DNA of 64,000 nucleotides from Symbiodinium natans. Its lineage: Eukaryota; Sar; Dinophyceae; Suessiales; Symbiodiniaceae. The DNA lies in contig CAJNDS010002163.1 of assembly GCA_905221605.1 (NCBI GenBank), positions 85,001 to 149,000 on the forward strand, given 5' to 3'. Of the stretch, positions 44,099-54,557 are shown piece after piece. The translations under genes and the position numbers were made by a program. Position 1 is the first letter of the stretch; every line of letters begins with the position of its first letter. The notes under the pieces are model-generated. The model was not told the DNA's origin, did not search any database, and was given only the letters and a program-made list of their open reading frames with translations.

Positions 44099-46113
44099 AG
44101 CTAGCCTTAAACCCCAAACCCGACAACGTGGTCATCCCCGTCAGTGACGCTTATGACTAGCGGACTATCGGCTGCAATGCTTCCAAGCAAGCTTGCATTG
44201 ACCGTTGTGGGTTTAGGTTGCAAGGCTGAGGTTTGTAGTAAGGCTTAGGGTTACCCTAAACCCTAAACCCTAAACCCTGAACCCTAAACCCTAAACCCTA
44301 AACCCTAAACCCTAAACCCTAACCCTAAACCCTAACCCTTTATTGGGGCTTCTTCTGGCGCGTCATGTTCCGAGCCGCTGAGCTCTATCATCGAGAACTT
44401 GAACCTCGCCACGATTTCTTCCATGCTCATGGGGTTTAGGGTTTAGGGTTTAGGGTGTAGGGTTAGGGTGTTCGGCCCTTGACCCTAAACCCCAAAAATC
44501 CTAGATCTACACTCCCCTTAGAACCTTAATACAAACAAAATCTTTTATATCCTCTCGGATTTTATATAGACAAAATATTAAATAATTCCCAAGGGGGGAT
44601 ATAGAAATCCTAAACCCTGAACAAGATGTACCGGCAGTTTCCAATCATTGAGCCCATAGTGTTACAAGCCCGACCTCCAAGCTTGTTGGTTCTTCGTAGG
44701 GAACTTGAGGGAATTGGGAGGTTTACCTCTCTCTGGGGTTTAAGTAGGATTCAGGGTTTAGGGTAAAGGATACTCAGAATACATAGCTGGGAAGGGAACG
44801 AAGTTGTAGAACGTAACCTTAAACCCTCAACACTTAGCTGGGGGTTTACGAGCCCTGATACAGACCCCCTAAATAGTCGGGCTCCCTTACAATAAGGACC
44901 CCAAAAAGGTACCCCTAACTTCGGCAAACCCCCAACTCTACGCGGGTTCGCTGCCAGAATATAGCAAGGGTTAGGGTGCCCTTTTGAGCACTGCCTAGAA
45001 GGCCTTTGTAGGGTTTAGGGTTGAGGGTTGAGGGTTTAGGGTTTAGGGTTCCAGGAACCACCGCAAAAAAAAAAGGGCCAAAGGCTACCCGAGGCTGCCA
45101 AGAACTCCAAACCTAGACCTCCGAGTCACGAACCTAGGAATACTATAAGAAGGGCGCCCTCAATAATAAGGGAGCCTACAAACCCTAAGCCCCAAACCCC
45201 GAAGAAAAGGGAAATAAAGGCCATAATTCATAAGGGCCATAAGAAGGGCCATAATAAGGGTATGGGGTTTAGGGTTAAGGGCCATGATAAGGGCCCAGAA
45301 ACTCTCTAGAACCAAGGACTCGGGCGCGGGCGCGACCAGTGACGGTCTGCTCCTCTTGGTTCGCGCACCTCCTTCGTGCAACCCAAACCTTAACCCCTAC
45401 CGCTTTAGGGGTTGGGGTCTAGGGTTTAGGGCTTAAGGTTTAGGGTTTAGGTGGGAGGGTTTGGGGCGTGAAGGGGTTTGAGTCGGGGCTTTCAGAGCTG
45501 CTTCTCTTGTCCTTGAGGGTGGTCCGGGCTGAGGAAAGTTGAGGGGTTGAGGGTTTACAAGTTTGCTTTTTCATGCTTGAGGGTCCAAAGTTCGAAAGCA
45601 TATGATCTTAGGTATTGGGGGTTTTGAAAAAATACTTTTGGTTTTCTAGGGAAACCGAGCGTATTCTGGGTTAGGGTTTGGGGTTAGGGCTGCAGAGGCT
45701 ATATAATAGTACGGCCCTTTTTGCTTTGGGCTTGTGTTTTGCTTGGGTTTTGTGGGTTTAGACTTAGAACCCTATCAAGCTCGAACCTGCAAAACCAAAA
45801 CCAAAACTCAAACCCTGAACCCTGACAGCTGAACCCTAAATCGTTCCGTTCATGCCCTCCTAATATATGGCCTACACTGCCCCTATGCTAGCAGCAGTGT
45901 AAGCCCAACCCTAAAACCCTCAATGCCCTAAAAACCCTGAAAACCCTAAAAACCGAAAAACACCCTAAAGAACCCTACACCCGGAAAACGCTCAAAACCC
46001 TGACAACCTAGACATCCCTAAGCCCACTTGAAACACCCTAAACAACGTTAAGCACGCCTAAGCCCCTGTAATCCCTAAGAACAAACAAACACATTTCCCA
46101 ACAACCTTCAGAA
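44099..46113. repeat. Telomere-repeat patchwork, part 14
   Basis: A CCCTAAA block lies at 44254-44338. Small G-strand blocks lie at 44434-44465, 45010-45050 and 45415-45450. 44500-44980 is unique with an AT-rich part. 45520-46110 is mostly degenerate or unique. No gene is supported. Confidence 0.83.
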
Positions 46114-46234
46114 ACTTGGTGGCCCAATGACCATATTGTAGTAGGGGTGCCCTTTTTTTGTGTTGGCTACGCTATACTGAAACCTTGAACCCAAAAAAGG
46201 AAGAAACAAAGGGTACCCACTGGGCTACCACAAG
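46114..46234. mobile_element. MITE family D, complete copy
   Basis: ACTTGGTGGCCCAATGACCA at the left pairs with GGGCTACCACAAG at the right. GAA lies on both sides (46111-46113 and 46235-46237), a probable 3-bp target duplication. The size of 121 bp matches the other copies once telomere inserts are removed. Confidence 0.82.
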
Positions 46235-46249
46235 GAAAGAAACAACTCT

Positions 46250-46378
46250 AAACCCTAAACCCTAAACCCTAGCCGTAGACCCTAAACCCTAAACCCTAAA
46301 CCCCAAACCCTAAACCCTAAACCCTAAACCCTAAACCCTAAACCCTAAACCCAAACCCCAAACCCTAAACCCTAAACC
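46250..46378 (+). repeat. Long CCCTAAA block
   Basis: About 18 units with a few CCCCAAA changes. Confidence 0.95.
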
Positions 46379-46458
46379 CAATAACAGGCGCCTGGGGTGG
46401 CTTTGGCTCAGCGGCCTCCTCATCACTGCCCGAGCCCTGACATGCGTCGGGGCCATAG

Positions 46459-46560
46459 GTTAGGGTTTAGGGTTTAGGGTTTAGGGTTTAGGGTTTAGGG
46501 TTTAGGGTTTAGGGTTTAGGGTTTCGGGTTTGGGGTTTGGGTTTAGGGTTTAGGGTTTAA
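46459..46560 (-). repeat. TTTAGGG block hosting the next TIR element
   Basis: About 14 G-strand units. The TIR element at 46560 begins at a TA inside the last unit, and telomere-like sequence resumes after it at 47175. Confidence 0.92.
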
Positions 46561-47176
46561 TGTTAGGGTCACCTTTATAAACCGGGTGTCAATAGTGGCA
46601 ACTTTTCCGGCCGGGATTTTTGCCCAAAAGTTTGTTTCATGAACAGTTTCCATTATGTTAGGCTGCCCCGAACCCTAAACCCCATTTTGAGGGGGGTCGT
46701 AATCAAAAAACGGGTGGTAATAGTGGAAACTTTTCCGGGAGAATTTCCCAAATGTGCTTCCGAGAGTACTCCTCTTTTCACTCGAGGCCGAGACCACACA
46801 GCTTCATTTTGCCGATCTCTTGAACCGGCTCCAGGCTCAGAAATCCTGATCTTCGTGGCTGACCGAAAAGCATCGATTTCTTCTTAAAATCCTTCTAAAA
46901 AACAGCTCCCGAACAAATCCGCCAAGGCTACCCCCCACGAGGCCTCGAAATCGTAATAATAAAGGGTGACATTAATAAAGTCCGGCGAACGGGGCGATGC
47001 CGGTCTGGGACTCTCTTCCATCAGCAAGCCTCTTTGGCTACTTACTGACAGCAATCCAGACCCAGCCCATCCCCCCCCCTTTACTATTACCACCCCGACC
47101 CCTTTCAAAGTTTGTTTGGACCCAGCGCCGGAACAAATCCGGGGGGGGGGGGTTTATTAAAGCGACCTTAACATTA
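46560..47176. mobile_element. TIR element of about 617 bp inserted in a telomere block
   Basis: The left end ATGTTAGGGTCACCTTTATA continues AACC. The right end GGTTTATTAAAGCGACCTTA continues ACAT. They are inverted repeats of about 25 bp with three or four differences. A TA on both sides belongs to the TTTAGGG units, consistent with a TA target duplication as in Tc1/mariner-type elements. The interior has a subterminal direct repeat (AATAGTGGCAACTTTTCCGG and a variant at 46708) and a poly-G run. No transposase frame is present. Confidence 0.75.
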
Positions 47177-47605
47177 GGGTTGAGGTTTTAGGGTTGAGGG
47201 TTTAGGGCTTCTCAGGGGGTTCCTTATTGGGGTCCTTGCTAGGGGATCCTACTATTTGGGGTCTGTAACTTAGGGCTGCGTTTATTCTCGCAAACCCCAA
47301 TATGGGGAGTTCTGTAAATTATTGTTCCTTTTTGGGGTACTCAAAGAAGCTCGCCGGCAACATGAAACCCTAAGCCCTAAGCCCTAAGCCCTAAGCCCTA
47401 AGCCCTAAACCCTAAACCCTAAACCCTAAACCCTAAACCCTAAGCCCCAAACCCCAAACCCTACCCTAAACCCTAAACCCCCCAAGCATGTAGGAATTGC
47501 TGGACTGATAGCTGCGAGGCATTGCCCGACATTCTCCGTTGGGTTTAGGGTTTTGGGTTTAGGGTTTAGGGTTTGGGTTTACGGGTTTAGGGTTTCGGGC
47601 AAGAC
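47177..47605. repeat. Dispersed-family copy and telomere blocks
   Basis: 47211-47340 repeats the GGGGTCCTT...CTACTATTTGGGG family seen at 35009. At 47367-47482 five CCCTAAG units lead into CCCTAAA. G-strand units lie at 47540-47600. Confidence 0.85.
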
Positions 47606-47694
47606 GAAAGCATGAGTCTACTACTGCTTTCAGGGACAGCAGCTTCTGCCTTGCCAAGACTAGCCAACAGGAAAACAAGCCTCCCAAAGTGGCT

Positions 47695-48207
47695 TCAAGT
47701 GATCACTTCGCGCAATCCGATTCGTGCTCGATGCTCTGCCAGACGCTGTTTCGGCAAAGCCTTTGTCAGCATGTCTGATGCAAGCTCTGTACCTGGAACA
47801 TGTGTCAAAGAAATGCCAAAAGCTTCCAGTTGCTCGCGCGACCAACTTGCCCTGATGGCAAAGTGACGAGTCCTCCACGTTCTAGTCGTGAAGCGATCTC
47901 TTGTCATCAAACAAACAGAAGAAGCATTGTCTCCCTCCATGCGCATCTGCACGCTGCGATCTGTGATGTCCTTCAGAATGGCCTCCACCAAGAGAAGCTG
48001 CTGAATGCAATCCCCCAGTGCTTCACACTCGCTTTCACAAGTACTCCACGCCGTCAGCGATTGCCTCGATGACTTCCAGGCCAAAGTGTTACCGCCCATC
48101 TGAATAACACAGCCGGATCGCGATCGACCCCCTCCGGGCGCCAAAGACGCGTCTGAAGACCCCACCAAAACATTGGCGCCGTCTCCGTTGCTTTGCTTAT
48201 ACTCCAA
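47695..48207 (-). pseudogene. Ty1/copia retrotransposon, RNase H end only
   Basis: The minus-strand frame of about 170 codons is the C-terminal part of a copia-type polyprotein. RNase H landmarks are in order: SSDASLA (first Asp), STCESECEAL (Glu), EGDNASS (Asp), the RTRHFAIRA equivalent of the copia 'K-H-I-D-I-R' segment, and ASDMLTKALPKQR near the end. These residues hold the metal ions that cleave the RNA strand of RNA-DNA hybrids. Gag, protease, integrase and reverse transcriptase are missing. The fragment starts about 10 bp from degenerate telomere units (48210) and its 3' flank reaches TTTAGGG at 47600, so a piece of about 600 bp is boxed in by telomere DNA. No LTR is visible. Confidence 0.85.
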
Positions 48208-50354
48208 GTTTAAGGGTTAAGGGGTTTAGGGGTTAGGGCTTAGGGGTTTAGGGTTTCACGTTTAGGGTTTAGGGTTTGGGCTTAGGGTTTAGGGTACCTT
48301 TTTGGGGTCCTCACTAAAAGGGGATATCTACTATTCGGGGGCTATATAAGGGGTCCCTATCGTAAACCCCCAGTTCTCTAAATTATGGGGACATATTAGG
48401 GGCGGCCTGATACTAGTATCCCAAAATAGACCATAACTTAGAGAACTGATTTGTGATTTAGTGGTTTAGGGCTTGAGGGACTTCCAGGTTCGGGGTCTCA
48501 TGGAAGTATTACGGCCCAGGGAGTGTAAAGTTTAGAAGGGTTCAGTGCAAAAGGTCTGGGATGTCGTAGTTTGAAAGGGTTAAGGGAGCTTAGGGTTCAG
48601 GGTTCAGGGTTTAGGATTTAAGGTTTAGGGTTTCAGGGTTTAGGGTTTCAGGGTTAGGATTTAAGGTTTAAAATTTCAGGGTTTAGGGTTTCAGGGTTTA
48701 GGGGTCCAAGCCTGCAACATGACTGAGACACTTGGCGAGCGGCCACCATCTCTTCAGCTGTGTTAGTTGCCCCGGAGACAAAGATGAACCCTAAAGAACC
48801 TCAACCCCAAAAGCCGAAAAAAAAAAAACTGAACCCTAACCCCTAAACCCTGAACCCTAAACCCTAAACCCTAAACCCTAAACCCTAAACCCTAAAACCC
48901 CCTCAAGCCGCGCCTTGCTGTCCGCGCTGTGCCGCGACTTCGCCGACTTGGCAGACTTGACGGACTTGATGGACTTCGTGGTCCCTGAGCTCCCCAAGGG
49001 TTTAGGGTTTAGGGTTTAGGGTTTAGGGTTTAGGGTTTAGGGTTTAGGGTTTAGGGTTTAGGGTTTAGGGTTTAGGGTTTAGGGTTTAGGGTTGAGGGTT
49101 TAGGGTTTAGGGTTGAGGGTTTAGGGTTTAGGGCCGAAACCACGACTGGGTTGAGCTTTTTGTTTTTGTTGTTGTGTTTCTTTTAAAGTATTTTTGAGGG
49201 GGGGGGGTTATGGCCCGAGCAGCCGAATGGCCAAAACCCCCAGACAGACCACTCCAGGCAGCCCTAAACCCTAAACCCTAAACCCTAAACCCTAAACCCT
49301 AAACCCTAAACCCTAAACCCTAAACCCTAAACCCTAAACCCTAAACCCTAACCCTCCTCAAACCCCAAGTTCTAGGACCCTAAGACCCCAAAACCCGTAA
49401 AACCCCTAAAGCACCCCAAAAAACCTAAAATGCCTAAAAACCCAAGCTGCGAGCTGTAGTTCGAGTTTCGGGTTTCGGGCTTAGGGCAGAAAACCCACGA
49501 CTGGGTTGATTTGATGGTGTTTCTTTTGGGTGGAGATTGGGGGATTATGGTCCGAGCCTAGGAAGGCCAACGCCGCTGGGTTTAGGGCTTAGGGTTTAGG
49601 GTTTAGGGTTTAGGGTTTAGGGTTTAGGGTTTAGGGTCCAGGGTTTAGGGTTTAGGGTTTAGGGTTTCGGGTGGGTGCGGCCTAAGCAGGCCGGGTGGGA
49701 ATTTAGGGTTTAGGGCATAGGATTTAGGGCCCCAAAAACCCTCAAACCCAAAATTGTAGGACCCCAAGACCCTAAATTCCCAAAAGACCCTGAGACACTG
49801 AGACTCTGAGACCCGGAACACTTATCCTCAAAACCCGAACGCCATAAAACCCCTAAGGCCCGAATTAAAAGCCCTAAGGGCCGAAAACCCTAAAGCCCTC
49901 GAACTCAAAATTCTAAGACCCAAGACCCTGAAACCCGCTTTTAGGGTCTTAGGGTTTTGGGGGCTTTTCGGGTTTAGGGTCTTGGGGCTTTGGGGCTAAG
50001 GGACTTAGGGTAGGCGTTTATGGTTTTGGGTCTTTGGGTTCTGCGGTTTGGCTGCAAGGTGGCAATGGTGGTAGGCTTTAGGGTTTAGGGTTTAGCGTTC
50101 AAGGTTGTTAGGACCCTAACCCCGACCCCAAACACGACTTTGTAGGGTATAAGAATGAATCTCCTCGGGCCCTTGGGAGACTATTTTGGCGCATGAACAT
50201 GCAATTCCTACGGCCCCTTCTAACTTAATTTAACGAGAGTTCGGACTGGGTTTGTTTTATTGATTTAGTAGTTCGTGCTCAGGGTTTAGGGAAAGTCTAT
50301 GCAAGATGTGGGGTTTACGATGTTGGAGGAATTCTTCAGGTTTGTTGGTGCTAT
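48208..50354. repeat. Telomere-repeat patchwork, part 15
   Basis: G-strand blocks lie at 48215-48290, 49004-49133 (about 18 units) and 49578-49672. C-strand blocks lie at 48840-48895 and 49262-49348. At 48590-48700 the unit is TTTCAGGG or TTTAGGG mixed. 49380-49560 and 49735-50050 are degenerate C- or G-rich. No gene is supported. Confidence 0.86.
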
Positions 50355-50455
50355 GCCTAAACCCTAAACCCTAAACCCTAAACCCTAAACCCTAAACCCT
50401 AAACCCTAAACCCTAAACCCTAAACCCTGAACCCTGAACCCTGAACCCTAAACAT
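50355..50455 (+). repeat. CCCTAAA block downstream of the broken ankyrin gene
   Basis: About 14 units, the last ones CCCTGAA. It abuts the 3' end of the minus-strand ankyrin remnant. Confidence 0.94.
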
Positions 50456-50571
50456 GACTTTGGGCTTGAAGTTTTTCTTGAAGGCTGATCAAGTGTTCGC
50501 GGAAGCTGCGACGACTCCGGCTGCCGAACAACTTCAACACCTCTGAGAGCTGCGAGCATCAGGGCTGTCTG

Positions 50572-50757
50572 TACTGGGAGGATCATGGGACTTGGTAAGT
50601 AAGAATAAAAGTACCCCAAGTACGGATAGAAGTACCCGAAGCAAGGATATAAGTACCCTAAGTAAGGATACAAGTACCCCAATTGGGGTTTTAAGCAACT
50701 CAAACTCTTTTGCCTTATTTCTGACCCTAGCTACTAAGTCCCACGATCCTCCAAGTA
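50572..50757 (-). mobile_element. Family B-like element inside an ankyrin repeat
   Basis: On the minus strand the element starts TACTTGGAGGATCGTGGGAC and ends GTCCCATGATCCTCCCAGTA. The TIRs resemble family B. The interior holds four units of a minisatellite (AAGTACCCNAAGNAAGGATA). Exact removal joins KDG to QTALM, which fits the ankyrin consensus (NGRTALM in the neighbours). A GC donor (GATG/GCTAC) and the CCCAG acceptor would also keep the frame, so the element might behave as an intron. Confidence 0.7.
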
Positions 50758-51216
50758 GCCATCTTTGTCAGCCGACTTCTTGTCGGCGCCGGCCACCAGC
50801 ATCCGCTCGACTCGAACATGAGCTGCCAACATCAGTGCCGTGGAGCCATTCTTATCGGCCAAGTCCCTGTCCGCGCCGGCCTCCACCAGCAATCGCACGA
50901 CCTTCACATGGCCCCCGGAAACGGCAACGCGGCCCCAGCCAGCTGCGAGCATCAGTGCTGTGCAGCCATTCTGGTCGGCCAAGTCCTTGTCCGCGCCGGC
51001 CTCCACCAGCAAGCGCGCGACTTCCGCGTGGCCATGGAGCGCTGCGATCATCAGGGCCGTGCGGCCGTTGTGGTCGGCAATGTCCTTGTCGGCACCGGCC
51101 TCCAGCAGCATTTGCACGACTTCAGTGTGACCCTCCACGGTGGCGCAAAGAAGCGGGCTCTTGCCACGTTCAGTGGCCAGATTCGGGTCCAGGGGCAGCT
51201 GCAGAATGGACTCGAC

Positions 51217-52048
51217 CTGGACAGAGCGGTTAGGGTTCAGGGTTTAGGCCTAAGGGTTTAGGGTTTAGGTTGTAGGAGTTTAGGGTTTGGAGAACCCTAA
51301 ACCATCCATGTCTTGGCTGCAAGTTACTGATTGGTCCGAGTTTCGACCTGGGGTCCTCTGAGTTCTGGACTCGAGCCCTGTACCCTTGCTCAGGAAGGGT
51401 TTAGGGTTTAGAGTTTAGGGCTTCGGGTCCCCCCCCACCCCTCCACCCCCGCTTTTCAAAAAGAGAGTAAGGGCTTGGGTCCTGGTAGCCCTAACCCCTA
51501 AACCCCAAACCTGGAACCTCCAACGCTCACATCGCACCATGCGCCGACCGGCCACAGCAGTAACCCTCACTTGGCTCGTCCCGCGACTTGGGACAAGCGG
51601 CGCGTGCAAGAGCTTAAAGGGTTTAACGCAAAGTTCAATGTCTGTATGTACAATAGAATCGAATGTGGTTAGATAGTATATAGTTTGTAACATCATAAAA
51701 CACAGTTAGGTATAGTGCCATGTGATGTAATGGAATTTTACGTAATGTCGCTGCATACATATATGTGAATTCAATAAACAAAGAAATAAAGATATATGTA
51801 TATATATATATATGGTAGCATGCACATATATATATGTATGAATATATATATATATGTGGGCCATGTGGGTATATCATCTACAATAAAAATATTCCTGAAC
51901 ATGATCCTCGGAAACCTAAAAAGGGAAAACATATAATGTCCCAATGGCCTACCTAGTAACCCTAAACCCTAAACCCTAAATCCTAAACCCTAAACCCTAA
52001 ACCCTAATTGCAGGGTTATCGAAGACCTGCCTTGCGCATCAAGCCTGC
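51217..52048 (-). other. Expanded intron-equivalent region of the second ankyrin gene
   Basis: By position and by boundaries (CGC before GCAGGC, GTCCAG before GTCGAG) this matches the 265-nt intron of the first copy. It contains degenerate TTTAGGG at 51229-51275, TATA-rich DNA at 51790-51860 and CCCTAAA at 51957-52005. No gene lies within. Confidence 0.5.
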
Positions 52049-52106
52049 GCGCGAGGCGGCTGCGAGCTGCAAAGTTTGCGCCTGGGAGCCGTGGGAGAAC
52101 GACTGC

Positions 52107-52324
52107 CTTGGTCAGCCCAGGAGCCATGTTAATAATCAGGGCACCCTTTTTTTTTGGGGGGGGGGGGTTTAGGGTTTAGGGTTTAGGGTTTAGGGTTTAG
52201 GGTTTAGGGTTTAGGGTTTAGGGTTTAGGGTTTAGGGTTTAGGGTTTAGGGTTTAGGACTTACTTTCTAAGGGGGCCCTTGAGCCAACAACAAGGGGCAA
52301 AAGGTTCCCACCGGGCCACCAAGT
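52107..52324. mobile_element. MITE family D in the ubiquitin-like exon, itself holding a telomere block
   Basis: The ends CTTGGTCAGCCCAGGAGCCA and GGGCCACCAAGT match family D. TGC flanks it on both sides (52104-52106 and 52325-52327). A TTTAGGG block of about 13 units (52168-52257) sits inside, after a run of T and G. Without the element and one TGC the coding sequence reads VVQSF, as in the intact paralogue (VLQSF). The order of events is gene, then MITE, then telomere block. Confidence 0.85.
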
Positions 52325-52470
52325 TGCACCACGAGATTCAGGTCCAGGGGAGAGTCCAGCTTGTAAGCATCGTCCAGCGTGCTGCCTCGGTGTAGAAGCC
52401 TCTGCCTGAAGCGCGGAGGCAGGCCGTGCAGATGATGCAGTCTCTCCTTCAGTGCCTTGACGTTGCTCAC

Positions 52471-52581
52471 CTTACTTCTCCAAATAACAAAGGCACAAAA
52501 CAAAAAGAGGTTTAACTCCATTATTCCTACTTAATAAGAAAACCCTTAAAAAGCTTAAAGTTCAGCTGTTGGAGAAGTAAG
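52471..52581. mobile_element. MITE family C in the ubiquitin-like exon
   Basis: A 111-bp element, ends CTTACTTCTCCAA and TTGGAGAAGTAAG, with TCAC on both sides (52467-52470 and 52582-52585). Removing the element and one TCAC restores the frame (VPVQAVSNVKALK). A sister copy is nested at 3898. Confidence 0.9.
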
Positions 52582-52639
52582 TCACCGCCTGCACAGGCAC
52601 ACTCACCTCTTTGCCGGAGAGCATGTGGACATGCAGCAT

Positions 52640-53160
52640 CCTGGTCACACGGAGAAGCTTGGGGCTAACGGCCTGCAGAACAGCGGCAGATCAAGAACCG
52701 CATGATGCATGCGTAAGGGCTTACTTCTTAAAACCCTAAACCCCAAACCCTAAACCCTAAACCCTAAATCCTAAGCTGTGCCCGCAGAGCTAAAGAAGCC
52801 CCTGACGTTTTAGGGGGGGCCTCAGTACAAGTCTCAGGTTTGTTCGCTTTCCTTTTCCCTCTAGACCATCTAGACGAACAGGGTCCCCAAAAAATCCAGA
52901 TCAAGCTTTACGTACAGATCCAAGCAGGTAATTCTGGAAGTTTTTGGTTTCAGGGAATGGTGTACGCTGTGGGACTTGGAGTTTAATGTGTCTGCAAGCC
53001 TTAAATAAACCCTAAACCCGAAACCCTCACCCTAAACCCGAAACCCTAAACCCTAAACCCTAAACCCTCTTTGCATTTTTCTGGGGTGTCCTACGGGTGT
53101 TCCAAAAGTCGCTTCCGGTTTGTTCCGCCGGATACGGTCGTTGGAGGAGAAGGGGGATTT
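52640..53160. other. 5' flank and spacer
   Basis: Upstream of the ubiquitin-like ATG. CCCTAAA units lie at 52734-52770 and 53010-53085, and the rest is unique. No promoter element is recognisable. Confidence 0.6.
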
Positions 53161-53455
53161 AGGTTTAGGGTTTAGGGTTTAGGGTTTAGGGTTTAGGGTT
53201 TAGGGTTTAGGGTTTAGGGTTTAGGGTTTAGGGTTTAGGGTTTAGGGTTTAGGGTTTAGGGTTTAGGGTTTAGGCTTTCGGGTGTTCTGATGACATTTGC
53301 ATGCCCTCCCAAGCTCCCTGAGCCTTCAAGAGAAATGCTACTCCTAAACCCTACACCCTACACCCTAAACCCTAAACCCTAAACCCTAAACCCTTAACCC
53401 TTAACCCTAAACCCTAAACCCTAAACCCTAAACTAAACCGCCTAAACCCTAAACG
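53160..53455. repeat. Opposed telomere blocks
   Basis: TTTAGGG, about 16 units, at 53160-53275. Then CCCTAAA with CCCTTAA and CCCTACA variants at 53345-53455. Confidence 0.94.
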
Positions 53456-53539
53456 GAGATTGGGGCCCGGTCCGTGACGACCGGAGCTACGAGAATTCCG
53501 ACCCGGTGGCTCCTTCCGGCTGGGATTTAGGAGTTTGTA

Positions 53540-53790
53540 GGGTTTAGGGTTGGTTTAGGGTTAGGGTTTAGGGTTTAGGGTTTAGGGTTTAGGGTTTAGG
53601 GTTTAGAGTTTAGGGTTTAGGGTTTAGGGTTTAGGGTTTAGGGTTTAGGGTTTAGGGTTTAGGGTTTAGGCGGTTTAGGGTTTAGGGTTTAGGGTTTTAG
53701 GGTTTTAGGGTTTTAGGGTTTTAGGGTTTTAGGGTTTTAGGGTTTTAGGGTTTTAGGGTTTTAGGGTTCAAGGGTTCAAGGGTTCAGGGA
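53540..53790 (-). repeat. TTTAGGG block with a TTTTAGGG variant section
   Basis: About 18 canonical G-strand units pass at about 53692 into about nine TTTTAGGG units. TTTTAGGG is the telomere unit of some green algae but here it is a local variant. The last units are TTCAAGGG. Confidence 0.94.
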
Positions 53791-53829
53791 TCGGGCCACG
53801 AAACCCTAAACCCCGAAACCCTAAACCTT

Positions 53830-54557
53830 GCCAAATGCAAGGTTTCCCTGGGGGAGGGTACTTAGTTCGGTGAACGAGATGCTCACTAGCATACTGCGCA
53901 TAGGGTGTAGGGTTTAGGGTGGCAAGGTCTGTATTTTCAATGGCAGCAAGCAGACCTTGCCATCAGGAACATGTTTGCGCATGCAGGCAGCCTCAGCTCC
54001 ATCAGTGATGAAGCTCCAATTCTCTTGTGAAGTTAAGGCAACACGACGCTATCCCTAAATCCTAAACCCTAAACCCTAAACCCTAAACCCACTGCCCTGA
54101 GCTCCCAAGGGCTATGAGGACACTCTAGCCCTAGTGCTGTAAACAGCGAAGAGCCTTTTCTGGAAAGTACATCCTCAGCAATTGAGACAGCTTGGCTAAA
54201 GGGAATGAGGTACCCCCCCCCCCCCCCCACAATCCCTTAAAGGGTATGATATGGGGCCCTAATTCCCTCATTCCCTGTGAACCAACAGAAAGTTTAGAGG
54301 ATCTTAGGTGTCAAAAGCAGCTCTTAAGGTACCCCAATCCCTACCTGAGACCCTATTTACCTCCAGATTACTAGTACAACCCTCATTCCCCCAGTCCCTG
54401 CTAACCAACAGTCAGTCTCTAAAGAACCCTAAGGATCCATCCGTGTACCTCATTATTACAAACCTGGGCCCCAAAGCCCCTACATAGGAGCTACTTTAAC
54501 ATCCAAGTATTCCCTGCTTGGGTACATGGACCCCAAGGTTAATAGTAGCCCGTAGCC
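53830..54557. other. Spacer with a hairpin and duplicated phrases
   Basis: GGCAAGGTCTG (53921-53931) and CAGACCTTGCC (53951-53961) form a perfect 11-bp stem with a 19-nt loop. In 54250-54450 the phrases CCCTCATTCCC, AACCAACAG and a TAAGGATC-like end are repeated once, so a tandem duplication is present. No gene. Confidence 0.6.

Larger units (their letters stand above)
50450..52639 (-). pseudogene. Second ubiquitin-like/ankyrin gene, broken by three elements
   Basis: This is a paralogue of the gene at 29902-30994, same strand, same order. The ubiquitin-like start is at 52639 (MLHVHMLSGKEV) and continues after a family C insertion with SNVKALKERLHHLHGLPPRF. It is interrupted after LNLVVQ by a family D element and resumes with SFSHGSQAQTLQLAAA up to about 52049. 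Exon 2 begins at 51216 (VESILQLPLDPNLATE) and carries ankyrin repeats (TALMIAALHGHAEVARLLV, TALMLAAGWGRV and others), one of them irregular. It is broken at 50757 by a third element and resumes at 50571 with TALMLAALRGVEVV. Removing each element with at most one target copy restores the frame. The region that corresponds to the 265-nt intron is about 830 bp here and holds telomere units. The far C-terminal part is divergent and reaches telomere units. The gene is probably dead, but splicing out of the elements cannot be excluded. Confidence 0.75.

Noticed and set aside
47612-48072. Plus-strand frames over the copia fragment
   Set aside because: Shadows of the minus-strand RNase H frame.
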